From positions 1-24,677 of the forward strand of contig UQCV01000032.1 in the NCBI GenBank assembly GCA_900539665.1: 24,677 bases of DNA, in the 5' to 3' direction. The notes under the pieces are model-generated. The model saw only the letters and a program-made list of their open reading frames with translations. It was not told where the DNA came from and made no database searches. A program made the translations under genes and the position numbers. Below, in pieces: positions 1 to 7,709 of this stretch (within the stretch, counting starts at the first letter, position 1; each line of letters starts with the position of its first letter). Source of the DNA: an uncultured Succinivibrionaceae bacterium. Its GTDB lineage: Bacteria; Pseudomonadota; Gammaproteobacteria; Enterobacterales; Succinivibrionaceae.

Positions 1-301
1 GAAGGAAATCAATGATGATTGGATATCTAGAAAATATATCAACATGGATTTATAGCAACAAATAGCGGTGGATTAGATATTTTACAAGAAAACTAAATTA
101 CACCAACAATATGGACTTGACTGTGTTATCGGATTTATGGTTGACATTATAAGAGCAAAAAATTATTTTTGGCTCCAAAGCGTTAAACCATGCGTTGTTC
201 AACAATATTGTGGTTATAAAGTGCTAATTTTTCAAGCCGACTAAAAAACGTTACATTTAGAAGTGGCAGCTTGAAAGTTTTATACTTGAACTATTTAAAT
301 G
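1..301. other. Geneless left edge, possibly a decayed gene
   Basis: I find no convincing gene here. The plus strand has a stretch open from about 77 to 243 without a credible start or ribosome-binding site; its conceptual translation (containing YGLDCVIGFMVDIIRAKNYF) suggests no family to me. It lies downstream of coaBC, where E. coli has dut, but I see no dut-like sequence on either strand. It may be the end of a decayed gene or plain spacer. Confidence 0.3.
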
Positions 302-1522
302 TTAGGAAAGATGATTAAGTTTTGCGCTAAAAATTTCGATTAAAGCGTGGCCAATTTCAAGTTTAGAGGCTGGGCCAAATTCAACTTTTTCTGCGTCTTT
401 GGCATATACACAAACTTTGTTTTGTTCACTGCCAAAGCCTAAACCAGCAACGCTCACGTCATTGGCCACAATATAATCTGCGCCTTTTGATTCAAGTTTT
501 TTAAGAGCATTGGCTTCAACGTTTGTGGTTTCGGCAGCAAATCCAACGACTACTTTTGGTCTTTTGGGATCATGTCCTGTTGAAGCTAGAATATCTGGGT
601 TTTTGACTAAGGTTAAAGTAATGGTGTCAGTCCCAGGCTCTTTTTTGATTTTTTGTGGGGCGATTTCTTGCATTCTAAAGTCAGCCACCGCCGCGCAGGC
701 AATGAATAAAGATGTACCTTCAAGATAGTTCTGAACAGCTTCTAGCATGTCGTTAGCGGAGGTGATAGGAACTAGAGTTACGTTTTTAGGTGGTTCTATG
801 TTTACAGGTCCACTAATAAGAATAACCTCCCCTCCGGCGTCTTTAGCAGCTTTTGCTAGGGCATAACCCATTTTGCCAGAGCTTTTATTGCAAATAAAAC
901 GTACAGGGTCGATATTTTCGACGGTAGGGCCGGCGGTAATAATTACTTTTTTCCCGGCGAGAGGGAGATTAGAGTCTTTAATAAGCAATTTAACAGTTGC
1001 TGTTAAAATTTCCTCAGGTTCACTCATACGCCCAGAGCCATTTTCCCCACAAGCTTGAAAACCATTATCAGGACCAACAATCGCATAACCACGTTCTTTA
1101 AGGATGGTAATGTTTTCTACTGTAGCTGGGTTTTCTAGCATATGCTTGTTCATGGCTGGAGCTAGGAGTATAGGACAAGGGGCGGCTAAAGTAGCAGAGG
1201 TTAAAATATTATCGGCAAGCCCAAGTCGAATTTTAGCTAAGGTATTGGCAGTAGCAGGGGCTATAATTACTAAATCCGCATCGGCCACGATGTTAATATG
1301 ATCGATTCCATTTTCAGAAAGAGGTTCGAGAGTTTCAGTTAAAACAGGGTGTCCCGATAAAGCTTGTAGGGTTACCTTTCCAATGAAAGCTTGAGCTTTT
1401 GCGGTCATCATGACATGAACATCGGCGCCTGCTTTTTTTAAGAGTCTTACTAGGTACGCAATTTTGTATGCAGCAATACCACCAGTTACGCCGACAACTA
1501 TTTTTTTATCTTTAAGCTTCAT
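302..1522 (-). CDS. coaBC: Bifunctional phosphopantothenoylcysteine decarboxylase / phosphopantothenate-cysteine ligase
   Basis: This cytoplasmic flavoprotein carries out two consecutive steps of coenzyme A synthesis: ligation of cysteine to 4'-phosphopantothenate (CoaB, C-terminal half) and decarboxylation to 4'-phosphopantetheine (CoaC, N-terminal half). The 406-residue length matches E. coli Dfp. The CoaC domain (about 1-185) has the FMN-binding start VGVTGGIAAYK, the catalytic His75 in GIDHIN, the PAMN motif (122-125) and Cys158 in ACGE, all at E. coli-like positions. The CoaB domain (about 190-400) begins KKVIITAGPT and has the NKSSGKMG nucleotide-binding segment and the KIKK motif near 291. 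The start codon follows only a weak purine run. CoaD, which takes the next product, is encoded 2.2 kb away. Identification is firm. Confidence 0.97.
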   Translation of the reverse strand: MKLKDKKIVVGVTGGIAAYKIAYLVRLLKKAGADVHVMMTAKAQAFIGKVTLQALSGHPVLTETLEPLSENGIDHINIVADADLVIIAPATANTLAKIRLGLADNILTSATLAAPCPILLAPAMNKHMLENPATVENITILKERGYAIVGPDNGFQACGENGSGRMSEPEEILTATVKLLIKDSNLPLAGKKVIITAGPTVENIDPVRFICNKSSGKMGYALAKAAKDAGGEVILISGPVNIEPPKNVTLVPITSANDMLEAVQNYLEGTSLFIACAAVADFRMQEIAPQKIKKEPGTDTITLTLVKNPDILASTGHDPKRPKVVVGFAAETTNVEANALKKLESKGADYIVANDVSVAGLGFGSEQNKVCVYAKDAEKVEFGPASKLEIGHALIEIFSAKLNHLS

Positions 1523-1658
1523 ACTGTTTTTTCTCGGATCGGGATCCTAGCTTTAGGCTAAGAAGGTTCATAAACTTTAATCTTAGGCTTTTATTTTAAC
1601 TTTTTTCTGAGCAAAAGTGAGGCCAAGCTTGTTTTAAATGTAGGTGTCGTTATAAATT

Positions 1659-1706
1659 GTGGCGAAAAACCCACACGCTTGCGTGTGGAATGAAAGCCAC
1701 TTTTTT
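1659..1706 (+). repeat. Nested hairpin followed by six T, resembling an IS200/IS605 right end or a terminator
   Basis: The outer stem is GTGGC (1659-1663) with GCCAC (1696-1700). A symmetrical 7/7 internal loop (gaaaaac / aatgaaa) leads to an 8-bp inner stem CCACACGC/GCGTGTGG with a two-base loop. TTTTTT follows at 1701-1706. The topology and the ATGAA on the 3' side of the inner stem match the hairpin at 24549-24597. I infer a relic of a TnpB-type right end; a simple Rho-independent terminator is the alternative, but no gene precedes it on this strand. Confidence 0.45.
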
Positions 1707-1731
1707 CTATGAAAAACTATATTTCTACTAC

Positions 1732-1759
1732 TTGACATTAGTATAGAACAATATATAGC
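1732..1759 (+). promoter_or_regulatory. Candidate sigma-70 promoter in the non-coding stretch
   Basis: An exact TTGACA -35 box (1732-1737) is followed after 16 bases by TATAGC (1754-1759), within the alternating run ATATATAG. There is no protein gene for about 600 bases downstream, so it would drive either a non-coding transcript or a long leader to rpmB. This is inferred from sequence match only. Confidence 0.4.
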
Positions 1760-2143
1760 CTAAACGTTAGGAAGATTGACTGTACTTCCTTGTCGTAAGA
1801 CGGAAATTTATCTCTAATGTGGTCGTAGGACTCTTTGGTAATGAAAGTCCTGATTCAAACAGATTTATATTTGTAATCCCAAAGCCTGAAAATGGTGTAC
1901 GATTACAAGCTACACTTGGCAATCAGAACCCCACGGGTTTACCCATGGGAGCAGTCAGATCTATTGATTATGTAAAAATAGGTTATCAAAATTCATCTTT
2001 TGTGATATCATACGCCCGTCTTTTATAGACTACAGTTTTTTTCAGCGTTTTGACCATAGAAGATGCGCTATGCTGAAGGGATAAACAATAGTTTAAACCA
2101 CAGCCTGAACCCGCTGATTGCAGTTGTGGAATGTTGAAAAAAA

Positions 2144-2220
2144 GGTGCAAATCTCCTCTTAAATTAAAGAGGTGGAAGCATCATGCCTCCATAGCTGTAT
2201 GGTGAATTATGTCTTTTTTT
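2144..2220 (+). ncRNA. Candidate structured RNA end: nested hairpin, second hairpin, T run
   Basis: GGTGC (2144-2148) can pair with GCATC (2178-2182, one G-U) around an inner stem CCTCTT/AAGAGG (2155-2160 with 2167-2172). Alternatively TGGA-GCA pairs with TGC-TCCA at 2173-2191, and CCATA pairs with TATGG just after it. A run of T follows at 2214-2220, just before the rpmB -35 box. This could be the 3' end of an RNA started at the 1732 promoter. I recognise no Rfam family. Confidence 0.25.
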
Positions 2221-2221
2221 G

Positions 2222-2250
2222 TTGCATTAATTGTAATAATATTGTATAAA
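2222..2250 (+). promoter_or_regulatory. Predicted rpmB-rpmG promoter
   Basis: TTGCAT (2222-2227) and TATAAA (2245-2250) are separated by exactly 17 bases, a good sigma-70 match about 100 bp upstream of rpmB. A second candidate, the extended -10 TGTTATACT, lies near 2270-2278. Either or both could supply the strong expression expected of ribosomal protein genes. Confidence 0.6.
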
Positions 2251-2348
2251 GGCGCACCAACAACTTTTTTGTTATACTGCCTTGAAGTATTATGTCCTTC
2301 TGGGTTGTTAAATTTAAATTTTTAATTTTAAAATTTGGAGTGACTGAC

Positions 2349-2585
2349 ATGTCAAGAGTATGCCAGGTTACGGGTAAGCGTCCAGCAGTGGGTAATAACC
2401 GTTCTCACGCAAAGAATGCAACTCGTCGTCGTTTCCTCCCAAATCTTCAGACTCATAGATTTTGGGTAGAATCAGAAAACAGATTCGTTAAACTTCGTTT
2501 AACTACAAGAGCAATGCGTACTATCGATAAAGTAGGTATTGATGCTGTATTAGCAGATATGCGCGCTAATGGCGTTGAAATTTAA
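2349..2585 (+). CDS. rpmB: 50S ribosomal protein L28
   Basis: L28 is a small basic protein of the large ribosomal subunit. The 78-residue product starts MSRVCQVTGKRPAVGNNRSH and contains RRRFLPNLQTHRFWVE, matching the E. coli protein closely and at the same length. I chose the ATG at 2349, not an upstream in-frame start: the family begins MSRVCQ and GGAG (2337-2340) lies 8 bases before it. rpmG follows after 11 bases; the conserved rpmB-rpmG pair is cotranscribed and ends at the terminator at 2788. Confidence 0.98.
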   Translation: MSRVCQVTGKRPAVGNNRSHAKNATRRRFLPNLQTHRFWVESENRFVKLRLTTRAMRTIDKVGIDAVLADMRANGVEI

Positions 2586-2596
2586 GGAGAAAGCAG

Positions 2597-2767
2597 ATGG
2601 CTTCTAAAGGTGGTCGCGAAAAGATTCGCTTAAATTCAAGTGCTGGTACTGGTCATTTCTACACTACTACCAAGAACAAGCGTACAATGCCTGAAAAGAT
2701 GGAAATCAAAAAGTACGATCCAGTTGTACGTCAGCACGTTGTATACAAGGAAGGTAAGATCAAGTAA
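2597..2767 (+). CDS. rpmG: 50S ribosomal protein L33
   Basis: L33 is a 56-residue protein of the large subunit, located near the tRNA exit site. The translation includes SSAGTGHFYTTTKNKRT and KKYDPVVRQHVVYKEGKIK, nearly the E. coli sequence. It has no cysteine, so it is the zinc-free form. AAGGAG (2584-2589) sits 7 bases before the ATG and overlaps the end of rpmB, indicating cotranscription. The same genome encodes a four-cysteine L31 (rpmE, 24082), so the two proteins differ in zinc use. Confidence 0.98.
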   Translation: MASKGGREKIRLNSSAGTGHFYTTTKNKRTMPEKMEIKKYDPVVRQHVVYKEGKIK

Positions 2768-2787
2768 TTGGTCCTTACTGTTCTGAT

Positions 2788-2812
2788 AAAACCCGGCTCT
2801 GCCGGGTTTTTG
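2788..2812 (+). terminator. Rho-independent terminator of rpmB-rpmG
   Basis: A perfect 10-bp stem AAAACCCGGC/GCCGGGTTTT with loop TCT ends in a T run, 21 bases after the rpmG stop. It is a textbook intrinsic terminator, so mutM probably uses its own promoter or read-through. Confidence 0.92.
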
Positions 2813-2846
2813 CGTATTATAAGCCTTAAAATTTGCGAGGTAAAAA

Positions 2847-3671
2847 ATGCCGGAATTACCAGAAGTTGAGGTGACATTAAGGGGGATTGCCCCAGTGCTC
2901 AAAAACTCTGTAATCAAAAGCTTTGTCCTGCGTTGTGAAAAATTAAGAACAGAAATTTCTCCAGCGTTTAAAACCCTTAAGGATTTAAAAGTCTTGTCTT
3001 ATGCAAGACGGGGAAAATATATTGTGATTACGACGTCTAGTGGTTTCATATTGCTGCATTTAGGTATGACTGGTCATTTGGCTGTTTGGGCGCCAAATAA
3101 AGCTCCTAATCCAGGTCGCCATGATCACATAGATATTTTGTTAGATAGTGGTTACTTAATTCGCTTTAATGATCAACGTAGGTTTGGTTTATTTGAATGG
3201 TATCCGAAGCCACAAGATGTATATGAGTGTAAATGGCTTAAAGTATTAGGGCCAGAACCACTAACCGATAAATTTACAGGGGGTATCCTAAAACAAAGCT
3301 TAGCGCGTCGTAAATCACCCATTAAAGAAGTACTGATGAATAGCCATGTATTAGTTGGGGTGGGTAATATATATGCGAGTGAAGTGCTATTTAGGACGAA
3401 AATCAATCCGCTAACTCCTGCTTGTAATATATCTCTAGATGATTGTGAGCGTTTAGTGGTAGCGATTAAAGATATTTTGACGGCTTCAATTGCGTGTGGG
3501 GGCACTACAATTAGAGATTTTTCAGGAGCGGATGGTAAGCTTGGCTACTTTGTAGGCAATTTGCAGGTTTATGGGCATGCAGGTGAAGCTTGTCCGCTTT
3601 GTGGGACTAAGATTGAACAAAAAACGTTAGGTGGCAGAAGTACATTTTTTTGTCCACATTGCCAACGTTAA
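2847..3671 (+). CDS. mutM: Formamidopyrimidine-DNA glycosylase (8-oxoguanine repair)
   Basis: MutM/Fpg removes 8-oxoguanine and formamidopyrimidines from DNA and nicks the abasic site by beta,delta-elimination. The 274-residue product starts MPELPEVEVT, giving the catalytic Pro1 and Glu2 after Met removal. Lys57 in RRGKYI matches the conserved active-site lysine, and VGVGNIYASEVLF is the helix-two-turn-helix region. A C-terminal zinc finger is intact (Cys249, Cys252, Cys269, Cys272, followed by QR). GAGG at 2837-2840 lies 6 bases before the ATG. The position after rpmG is as in E. coli and many gammaproteobacteria. Confidence 0.97.
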   Translation: MPELPEVEVTLRGIAPVLKNSVIKSFVLRCEKLRTEISPAFKTLKDLKVLSYARRGKYIVITTSSGFILLHLGMTGHLAVWAPNKAPNPGRHDHIDILLDSGYLIRFNDQRRFGLFEWYPKPQDVYECKWLKVLGPEPLTDKFTGGILKQSLARRKSPIKEVLMNSHVLVGVGNIYASEVLFRTKINPLTPACNISLDDCERLVVAIKDILTASIACGGTTIRDFSGADGKLGYFVGNLQVYGHAGEACPLCGTKIEQKTLGGRSTFFCPHCQR

Positions 3672-3683
3672 ACGAACTCTTCC

Positions 3684-3715
3684 AAAAAAATGCCACTATT
3701 AGTAGTTAATAGTGG
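3684..3715. terminator. Bidirectional terminator between mutM and coaD
   Basis: A 9-bp perfect stem CCACTATTA (3693-3701) / TAATAGTGG (3707-3715) has a five-base loop. On the minus strand a run of seven T (complement of 3684-3690) follows, so it best serves the coaD operon; it may also end mutM transcripts. Confidence 0.8.
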
Positions 3716-3723
3716 CCTTGCCT

Positions 3724-4200
3724 TTATTTTAGGAAATGATTCTTTAGGTAGGATGCAACAGGTTTCGGCACAAAGGCGTCAGGTTGCCCTTGGTGGCGGA
3801 TAAAGTCGCGCACTAAAGTTGAAGAGATAAAAGCGACATTGCTACTAGCAGGCAAAAGTACAATTTCAAGTTCTGGCATGACCGCTTTATACATCCCGAG
3901 TAAGGTCAGTTCAAATTCGCAGTCTATGATGTTACGAACCCCTCGCACTAGGACATCAGCCTTTTTCTCCACTAAGAGATTTATCGTTAGCCCATTATAG
4001 CTTTCAACTGTAACATTAGGGATATGCGCTACGCTTTCTTTAGTGAGTGCGGTTCGAGTTTCGATGTTAAGAAGAGGACTTTTGGCGTCACTACTTGAGA
4101 CAGCGACGATTACATGGTCATATAGCTTTGAGGCGCGATTAATAATATCCATATGGCCAAGGGTAATCGGGTCAAAGGTTCCCGGATACACAGCGATCAT
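3724..4200 (-). CDS. coaD: Phosphopantetheine adenylyltransferase
   Basis: CoaD transfers AMP from ATP to 4'-phosphopantetheine, giving dephospho-CoA, the penultimate step of CoA synthesis. The 158-residue protein starts MIAVYPGTFDPITLGH, the nucleotidyltransferase signature with the T/HxGH-type motif, and has the C-terminal ISSTLVRD motif. The frame stays open to 4239, but I place the start at 4200 because the family begins just before YPGTFDP and GGAG lies 7 bases upstream. The gene begins 4 bases after the stop of the upstream glycosyltransferase, whose last codons carry the ribosome-binding site, so the two are probably translationally coupled. Confidence 0.96.
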   Translation of the reverse strand: MIAVYPGTFDPITLGHMDIINRASKLYDHVIVAVSSSDAKSPLLNIETRTALTKESVAHIPNVTVESYNGLTINLLVEKKADVLVRGVRNIIDCEFELTLLGMYKAVMPELEIVLLPASSNVAFISSTLVRDFIRHQGQPDAFVPKPVASYLKNHFLK

Positions 4201-4204
4201 TTGG

Positions 4205-5254
4205 TTACTCCAAGTTAAAATCTGCGCATATTCTATCAAATGATTTCTTTACCATGTTAGTATTTATTTTTTGCATGGCTGATTTATCGTGTACTCTGGT
4301 TCGCCATTTGATTTCAGATGGGTTCGGATGCTCTTCTTTTATGCAATCATCGTAAACAGAAACCACATAGTCCAAAAAGTTTCTTGGCCCTACACGCTGA
4401 GGGTTATGATGAGCATAAAGCCCAATTACAGGGGTGCCAACTGCGTTAGCCATATGGACGGGGCCACTATCAGGAGCGACGACAAGTGAGGCTTTAGCAA
4501 TGAGACCTAGCATTTCGCGTAAAGATGTTTGACCAACAAGATTTAGCACTTGTTCCGACTTAACTGTTTGCTCAATTTCATTAGAAATTTCACGCTCTAG
4601 GTAGGATGGCCCCCCACAAAGAATTACTTTAAAACCCTTAGTTAGGGCGTAACGCGCTATTTCGACATAACCAATGGTGGTCCAATTTTTATATCTCTTA
4701 GAAGTGCAGGGGGCGATAATGAGGGTTTTGTCCTCTGGCTTAATATATTTTTGAGCGACTTTATAATCGTCATCGTCCAAGTGAAAATTCCATTTAGGAG
4801 TTAAGTCTTGGCACCCAATTGCGCCGGCAAAAGCCATAAAACCATCAAGTACATGAGGAAAATCAGGGGAGGTAACTTTTTCGTTAGTAAAAAAACGTTG
4901 TCCGTCACAGGCTCTAGTTGCATCAAAACCTAGTTTTCTTGCAGCTTTGACACAAAGTGATAGCATGCTCGCACGTAGTGCGCTTTGCATATCAAGAAGA
5001 CAAGTGAACTTTTGATTATTTAGCTGCTTTTTGACGGCTAAAAAACCTTTTAAACCTGCTTTTTTGTCGTAAGTAACTAAGTTGATTCCCGGGATCTTGC
5101 TAAATAAAGTAGCTTCGTTTTTACCTACAAGCCAAGTAATGCTCTCTGGGTTTAGTTCCCTTGCGATACATTGAACCGCTGCTAAAGCGTTGATGCAGTC
5201 ACCAATGGCAGAAAGGCGAAGAATACAAATTGAGTTACTAGTTGTAGTTTTCAT
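4205..5254 (-). CDS. GT9-family LPS heptosyltransferase, OpsX-like (putative heptosyltransferase I)
   Basis: Glycosyltransferase family 9 enzymes transfer L-glycero-D-manno-heptose from its ADP form to the LPS inner core on the cytoplasmic face of the inner membrane. The 349-residue product begins MKTTTSNSICILRLSAIGDC, with the N-terminal RLSAIGD motif of the family, and has the C-terminal donor site VAPDSGPVHMANAVGTPVIGLY. I moved the start from an upstream TTG (5296) to the ATG at 5254, which has AGGA about 9 bases before it. In Haemophilus influenzae OpsX adds the first heptose to phosphorylated Kdo. A kdkA-like kinase is divergently encoded next door, which supports the same role here. 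A WaaQ-type branch heptosyltransferase is the alternative. Confidence 0.85.
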   Translation of the reverse strand: MKTTTSNSICILRLSAIGDCINALAAVQCIARELNPESITWLVGKNEATLFSKIPGINLVTYDKKAGLKGFLAVKKQLNNQKFTCLLDMQSALRASMLSLCVKAARKLGFDATRACDGQRFFTNEKVTSPDFPHVLDGFMAFAGAIGCQDLTPKWNFHLDDDDYKVAQKYIKPEDKTLIIAPCTSKRYKNWTTIGYVEIARYALTKGFKVILCGGPSYLEREISNEIEQTVKSEQVLNLVGQTSLREMLGLIAKASLVVAPDSGPVHMANAVGTPVIGLYAHHNPQRVGPRNFLDYVVSVYDDCIKEEHPNPSEIKWRTRVHDKSAMQKINTNMVKKSFDRICADFNLE

Positions 5255-5442
5255 AAGCTGGGGTCCTAAAATTTTTTTTTGAGGCCTAAAGTCCAAATGA
5301 TGACAATTGATTTAGCGGTCCGGCGTGATATTAGTTATACTATGTTTCAATAGACATTGGCATTTTTTAATACAAAAGCATTTCCATATTGTGGATGCCA
5401 TGGAATAATTTGCTGCATTCGAAATATCTTGTGGGGGTTTAT

Positions 5443-6285
5443 ATGGCACGTGAACTAGAAAAGATTGTTGTTAGGGATAAGAATACCACCTATTGCTACA
5501 ATCCGTCTATTCTTGGCGATGAAATGACGGCGTCAGATCTTGCTTCAATGTTTGATGTTGATGCTTATCGTAAAGCCAATAAAGTCTTAAAAGTTTTTCG
5601 GGGGCGTGGGGAAACATATTTGGTGGCTGATAAAGAAGATCGCCATTTTATTATTCGTCACTATTGGCGTGGCGGTTTTATCGGTAAATATTTAAAGGAC
5701 AGATTCCTTTCTGTTTTTGGTGATGCGAATCGAGCTGAACAAGAATTTAATATTCTGACAGTTATGCTTAAAATTGGTTTACCTGTACCTAAGCCTGTAG
5801 TTTCTCGCATGGTGAAAAATAGTATTTATTGCCGTAATGATATTATTGTTCAAGAAATTCAAGGTGCCCGTAGTTTGTTTGATGCTTTAAGGGATCGAGG
5901 CACAGAGGATTTTAAAGAAACCGATGGGCTTACACGTCATATCACTATTGAAGATGAAGAAGTCATTAAAATAGGCCAATGTATTGGGATGATGTTAGCG
6001 AGTGGGGTTTACCATAGTGACCTTAACATTCATAATATTTTAATTGATGGGGCTAAGAATCCTTGGATCATTGATTTTGATAAATGTTCTTTGTGTACTA
6101 TTACGCCACGTCGTTACAAAAAAATTGTCGATAGATTAGTGCGTTCTATAGACAAAGAAAAGATGTTACACAAGGGGCTTAAATGGTCTAATAAGCGTAC
6201 AGAACTCTTACTAGATGTAATTGCTAAGGCCTTCAATGCTAATGCAGTAAAAAAGGATATCTTAGTTGGCGCATATGCTCAATAA
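5443..6285 (+). CDS. kdkA: 3-deoxy-D-manno-octulosonic acid (Kdo) kinase
   Basis: KdkA uses ATP to phosphorylate position 4 of the single Kdo on lipid A in Haemophilus and relatives. The 280-residue protein belongs to the eukaryotic-kinase-like fold: GRGETY near 54-59 resembles GRGTTY of the Haemophilus enzyme, IRHYWRGG (71-78) matches LRHYYRGG, GLPVPKP (112-118) is conserved, and the catalytic HSDLNIHN (Asp193) and metal-binding DFDK (211-214) are intact. The frame is open upstream to a TTG at 5389, but the ATG at 5443 follows a GGGGG run and fits the family better. It is about 40 residues longer than the H. influenzae protein, mostly at the N terminus and around 150-172. Confidence 0.93.
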   Translation: MARELEKIVVRDKNTTYCYNPSILGDEMTASDLASMFDVDAYRKANKVLKVFRGRGETYLVADKEDRHFIIRHYWRGGFIGKYLKDRFLSVFGDANRAEQEFNILTVMLKIGLPVPKPVVSRMVKNSIYCRNDIIVQEIQGARSLFDALRDRGTEDFKETDGLTRHITIEDEEVIKIGQCIGMMLASGVYHSDLNIHNILIDGAKNPWIIDFDKCSLCTITPRRYKKIVDRLVRSIDKEKMLHKGLKWSNKRTELLLDVIAKAFNANAVKKDILVGAYAQ

Positions 6286-6342
6286 CTAGGCCTTTACCTA
6301 ATTTAGTCGTCTTTTAAATTTAAAGATTTCGTTTGGAAAATA

Positions 6343-6372
6343 CCAAAAGCCGCATATAAATGTGGCTTTTGG
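6343..6372. terminator. Terminator between kdkA and waaA
   Basis: CCAAAAGCCGCAT (6343-6355) pairs with ATGTGGCTTTTGG (6360-6372), 13 bp with one G-U and a four-base loop. It lies between convergent genes, so it can serve both strands, although the flanking T runs are short. Confidence 0.8.
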
Positions 6373-6422
6373 TTATCGGCTGACGCAGGATACAACCTGA
6401 CGTGGATTTGGCTGTGCTCGCT

Positions 6423-7709
6423 CTAGTCTAGTTTAATAAATTTTTTAATAGTAGCTAACGTTTTAGCGGTAGCTCCACTATTGGCCTCTAAAAATGAAGT
6501 GGCCCGATGACACATTTGGTTTCGAAGCTCTTGGTCTTTAAGAAGCTCTAGGAGTTTAGCTGGTAGTTCGTCAAGCTCAATGCATAATGAAGCTTCTTCT
6601 TTTTCTAGATCGGCGTAAATTTTTTTGAAATTTCGCACGAATGGACCGCTGACCACGGGGCGATTGCAAGCAATAGCTTCAAGTGGATTATGTCCGCCAA
6701 TATCGACCAAACTACCTCCCATAAGAACCAATGTAGCACAACCAAAATAAAATGGTAGTTCCCCCATAGAATCACCAAGTAGGATATCGGATTGAGGTGT
6801 TAGATCATTTTGGGAGCGTCTACTAGTTTTAAAACCTTTGGCCCGACAAAGTTGGAATACGTGGGCAAAACGTTCCGGGTGACGTGGAATGATAATCAAG
6901 AGTAGTTCTGGTAATTCCTTTTTAATCTGTTGGTAGATGCTTAAGACCTGTTCTTCCTCACCTTCATGGGTGCTAGCAACCGCAAGGACAGGTCTGCCTT
7001 TTATTAGCCGAGTAAATTGCGCACTTTCACCCTGATATTGTTGGTCCATTTTGACATCAAATTTTAGGGAGCCTGTAGTCTCAATAATCTGAGGCGCAAG
7101 ATTAAGTGAAGCAAAGTTAGCTGCATCTTGTTTGGATTGACAACAAATATGGGTTAAATGTTGACCTACGGCCACAGTAAAAAGGGCCCCAAGTTTATGG
7201 TAACGCGCGGTGGAGCGCTGAGAGAGTCTAGCATTTATCAAAATACATGGAATGTTTTTTTGATGTAGTGCGGACAGTAAGTTGGGCCATAATTCTGTTT
7301 CCATGATAATTAGGCCTCTTGGTTTTACTCGGTTAATAAATCTTTTGACGGCACAGACCGAATCGAGTGGCACATAGAGATGGGTTACGTTTTGGGGCAT
7401 CTTACGATAGAGTTCACGTGCCGTTGTGGTTGCGGTCGTGACTACTATATTAAGGCTAGGGTTTTCAGTAGCTAAGGTCCGAATAAGAGGGATGGCCCCC
7501 ATGCTTTCCCCAACGCTTACGGTATGAAACCACAAAGGTTTGTGGTAATCAATTTTTGGTACCACACCTAAAAATTCCCACGCTCTGTGGCCATAAGGAG
7601 GTTTTTTGCGTCGGCAAAACTGAAATAAGGCGATTATTGGCGCAATGATGGTGGTGGTTACTTTATAAAGTAAGAGCAAAAGCTTTATTTTGAGCATAAA
7701 TCTGGCCAT
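6423..7709 (-). CDS. waaA: Kdo transferase
   Basis: WaaA (KdtA) transfers Kdo from CMP-Kdo to lipid IVA at the inner membrane, starting the LPS core. The 428-residue protein has an N-terminal hydrophobic anchor (about 5-28), the acceptor-domain motif HTVSVGES with the likely catalytic glutamate, METELWPN, STHEGEE, PRHPERF, GDSMGELPFYFG and GGSLVDIGGHNPLEA, all collinear with E. coli WaaA. Its start overlaps the end of waaF by 25 bases, so the two genes are cotranscribed. The first ATG (7709) is kept because a second ATG at 7697 has no ribosome-binding site. With kdkA present it is probably monofunctional, adding one Kdo as in Haemophilus; the sequence alone cannot prove this. Confidence 0.96.
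   Translation of the reverse strand: MARFMLKIKLLLLLYKVTTTIIAPIIALFQFCRRKKPPYGHRAWEFLGVVPKIDYHKPLWFHTVSVGESMGAIPLIRTLATENPSLNIVVTTATTTARELYRKMPQNVTHLYVPLDSVCAVKRFINRVKPRGLIIMETELWPNLLSALHQKNIPCILINARLSQRSTARYHKLGALFTVAVGQHLTHICCQSKQDAANFASLNLAPQIIETTGSLKFDVKMDQQYQGESAQFTRLIKGRPVLAVASTHEGEEEQVLSIYQQIKKELPELLLIIIPRHPERFAHVFQLCRAKGFKTSRRSQNDLTPQSDILLGDSMGELPFYFGCATLVLMGGSLVDIGGHNPLEAIACNRPVVSGPFVRNFKKIYADLEKEEASLCIELDELPAKLLELLKDQELRNQMCHRATSFLEANSGATAKTLATIKKFIKLD

Larger units (their letters stand above)
1523..2221. other. Long non-coding stretch with several hairpins and no radC
   Basis: About 700 bases separate coaBC from the rpmB promoter. No frame gives a convincing protein; the longest open stretch (1819-2028, GTG start) lacks a ribosome-binding site. 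RNA-like structure is plentiful: a nested hairpin with a T run (1659-1706), a hairpin at 1786-1805 closed by a GTAA loop, a CCCA-GGG/CCC-TGGG hairpin near 1931-1950, CCACAGC/GTTGTGG arms near 2098-2130, and a nested hairpin at 2144-2182 followed by a T run at 2214-2220. In E. coli radC occupies this interval; nothing RadC-like is visible. Confidence 0.5.

Noticed and set aside
1819..2028. 69-residue plus-strand ORF with a GTG start in the coaBC-rpmB gap
   Set aside because: No ribosome-binding site, no family resemblance, and it overlaps predicted RNA hairpins. A decayed tnpB 3' end was considered because of its NPTGLPMG stretch, but I could not support it.
2636..2917. 93-residue minus-strand ORF across rpmG and the start of mutM
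   Set aside because: Antisense shadow of rpmG and mutM; it also reads through the rpmG terminator.
3173..3505. 110-residue minus-strand ORF inside mutM
   Set aside because: Lies wholly antisense to a clear mutM; no motif and no ribosome-binding site.
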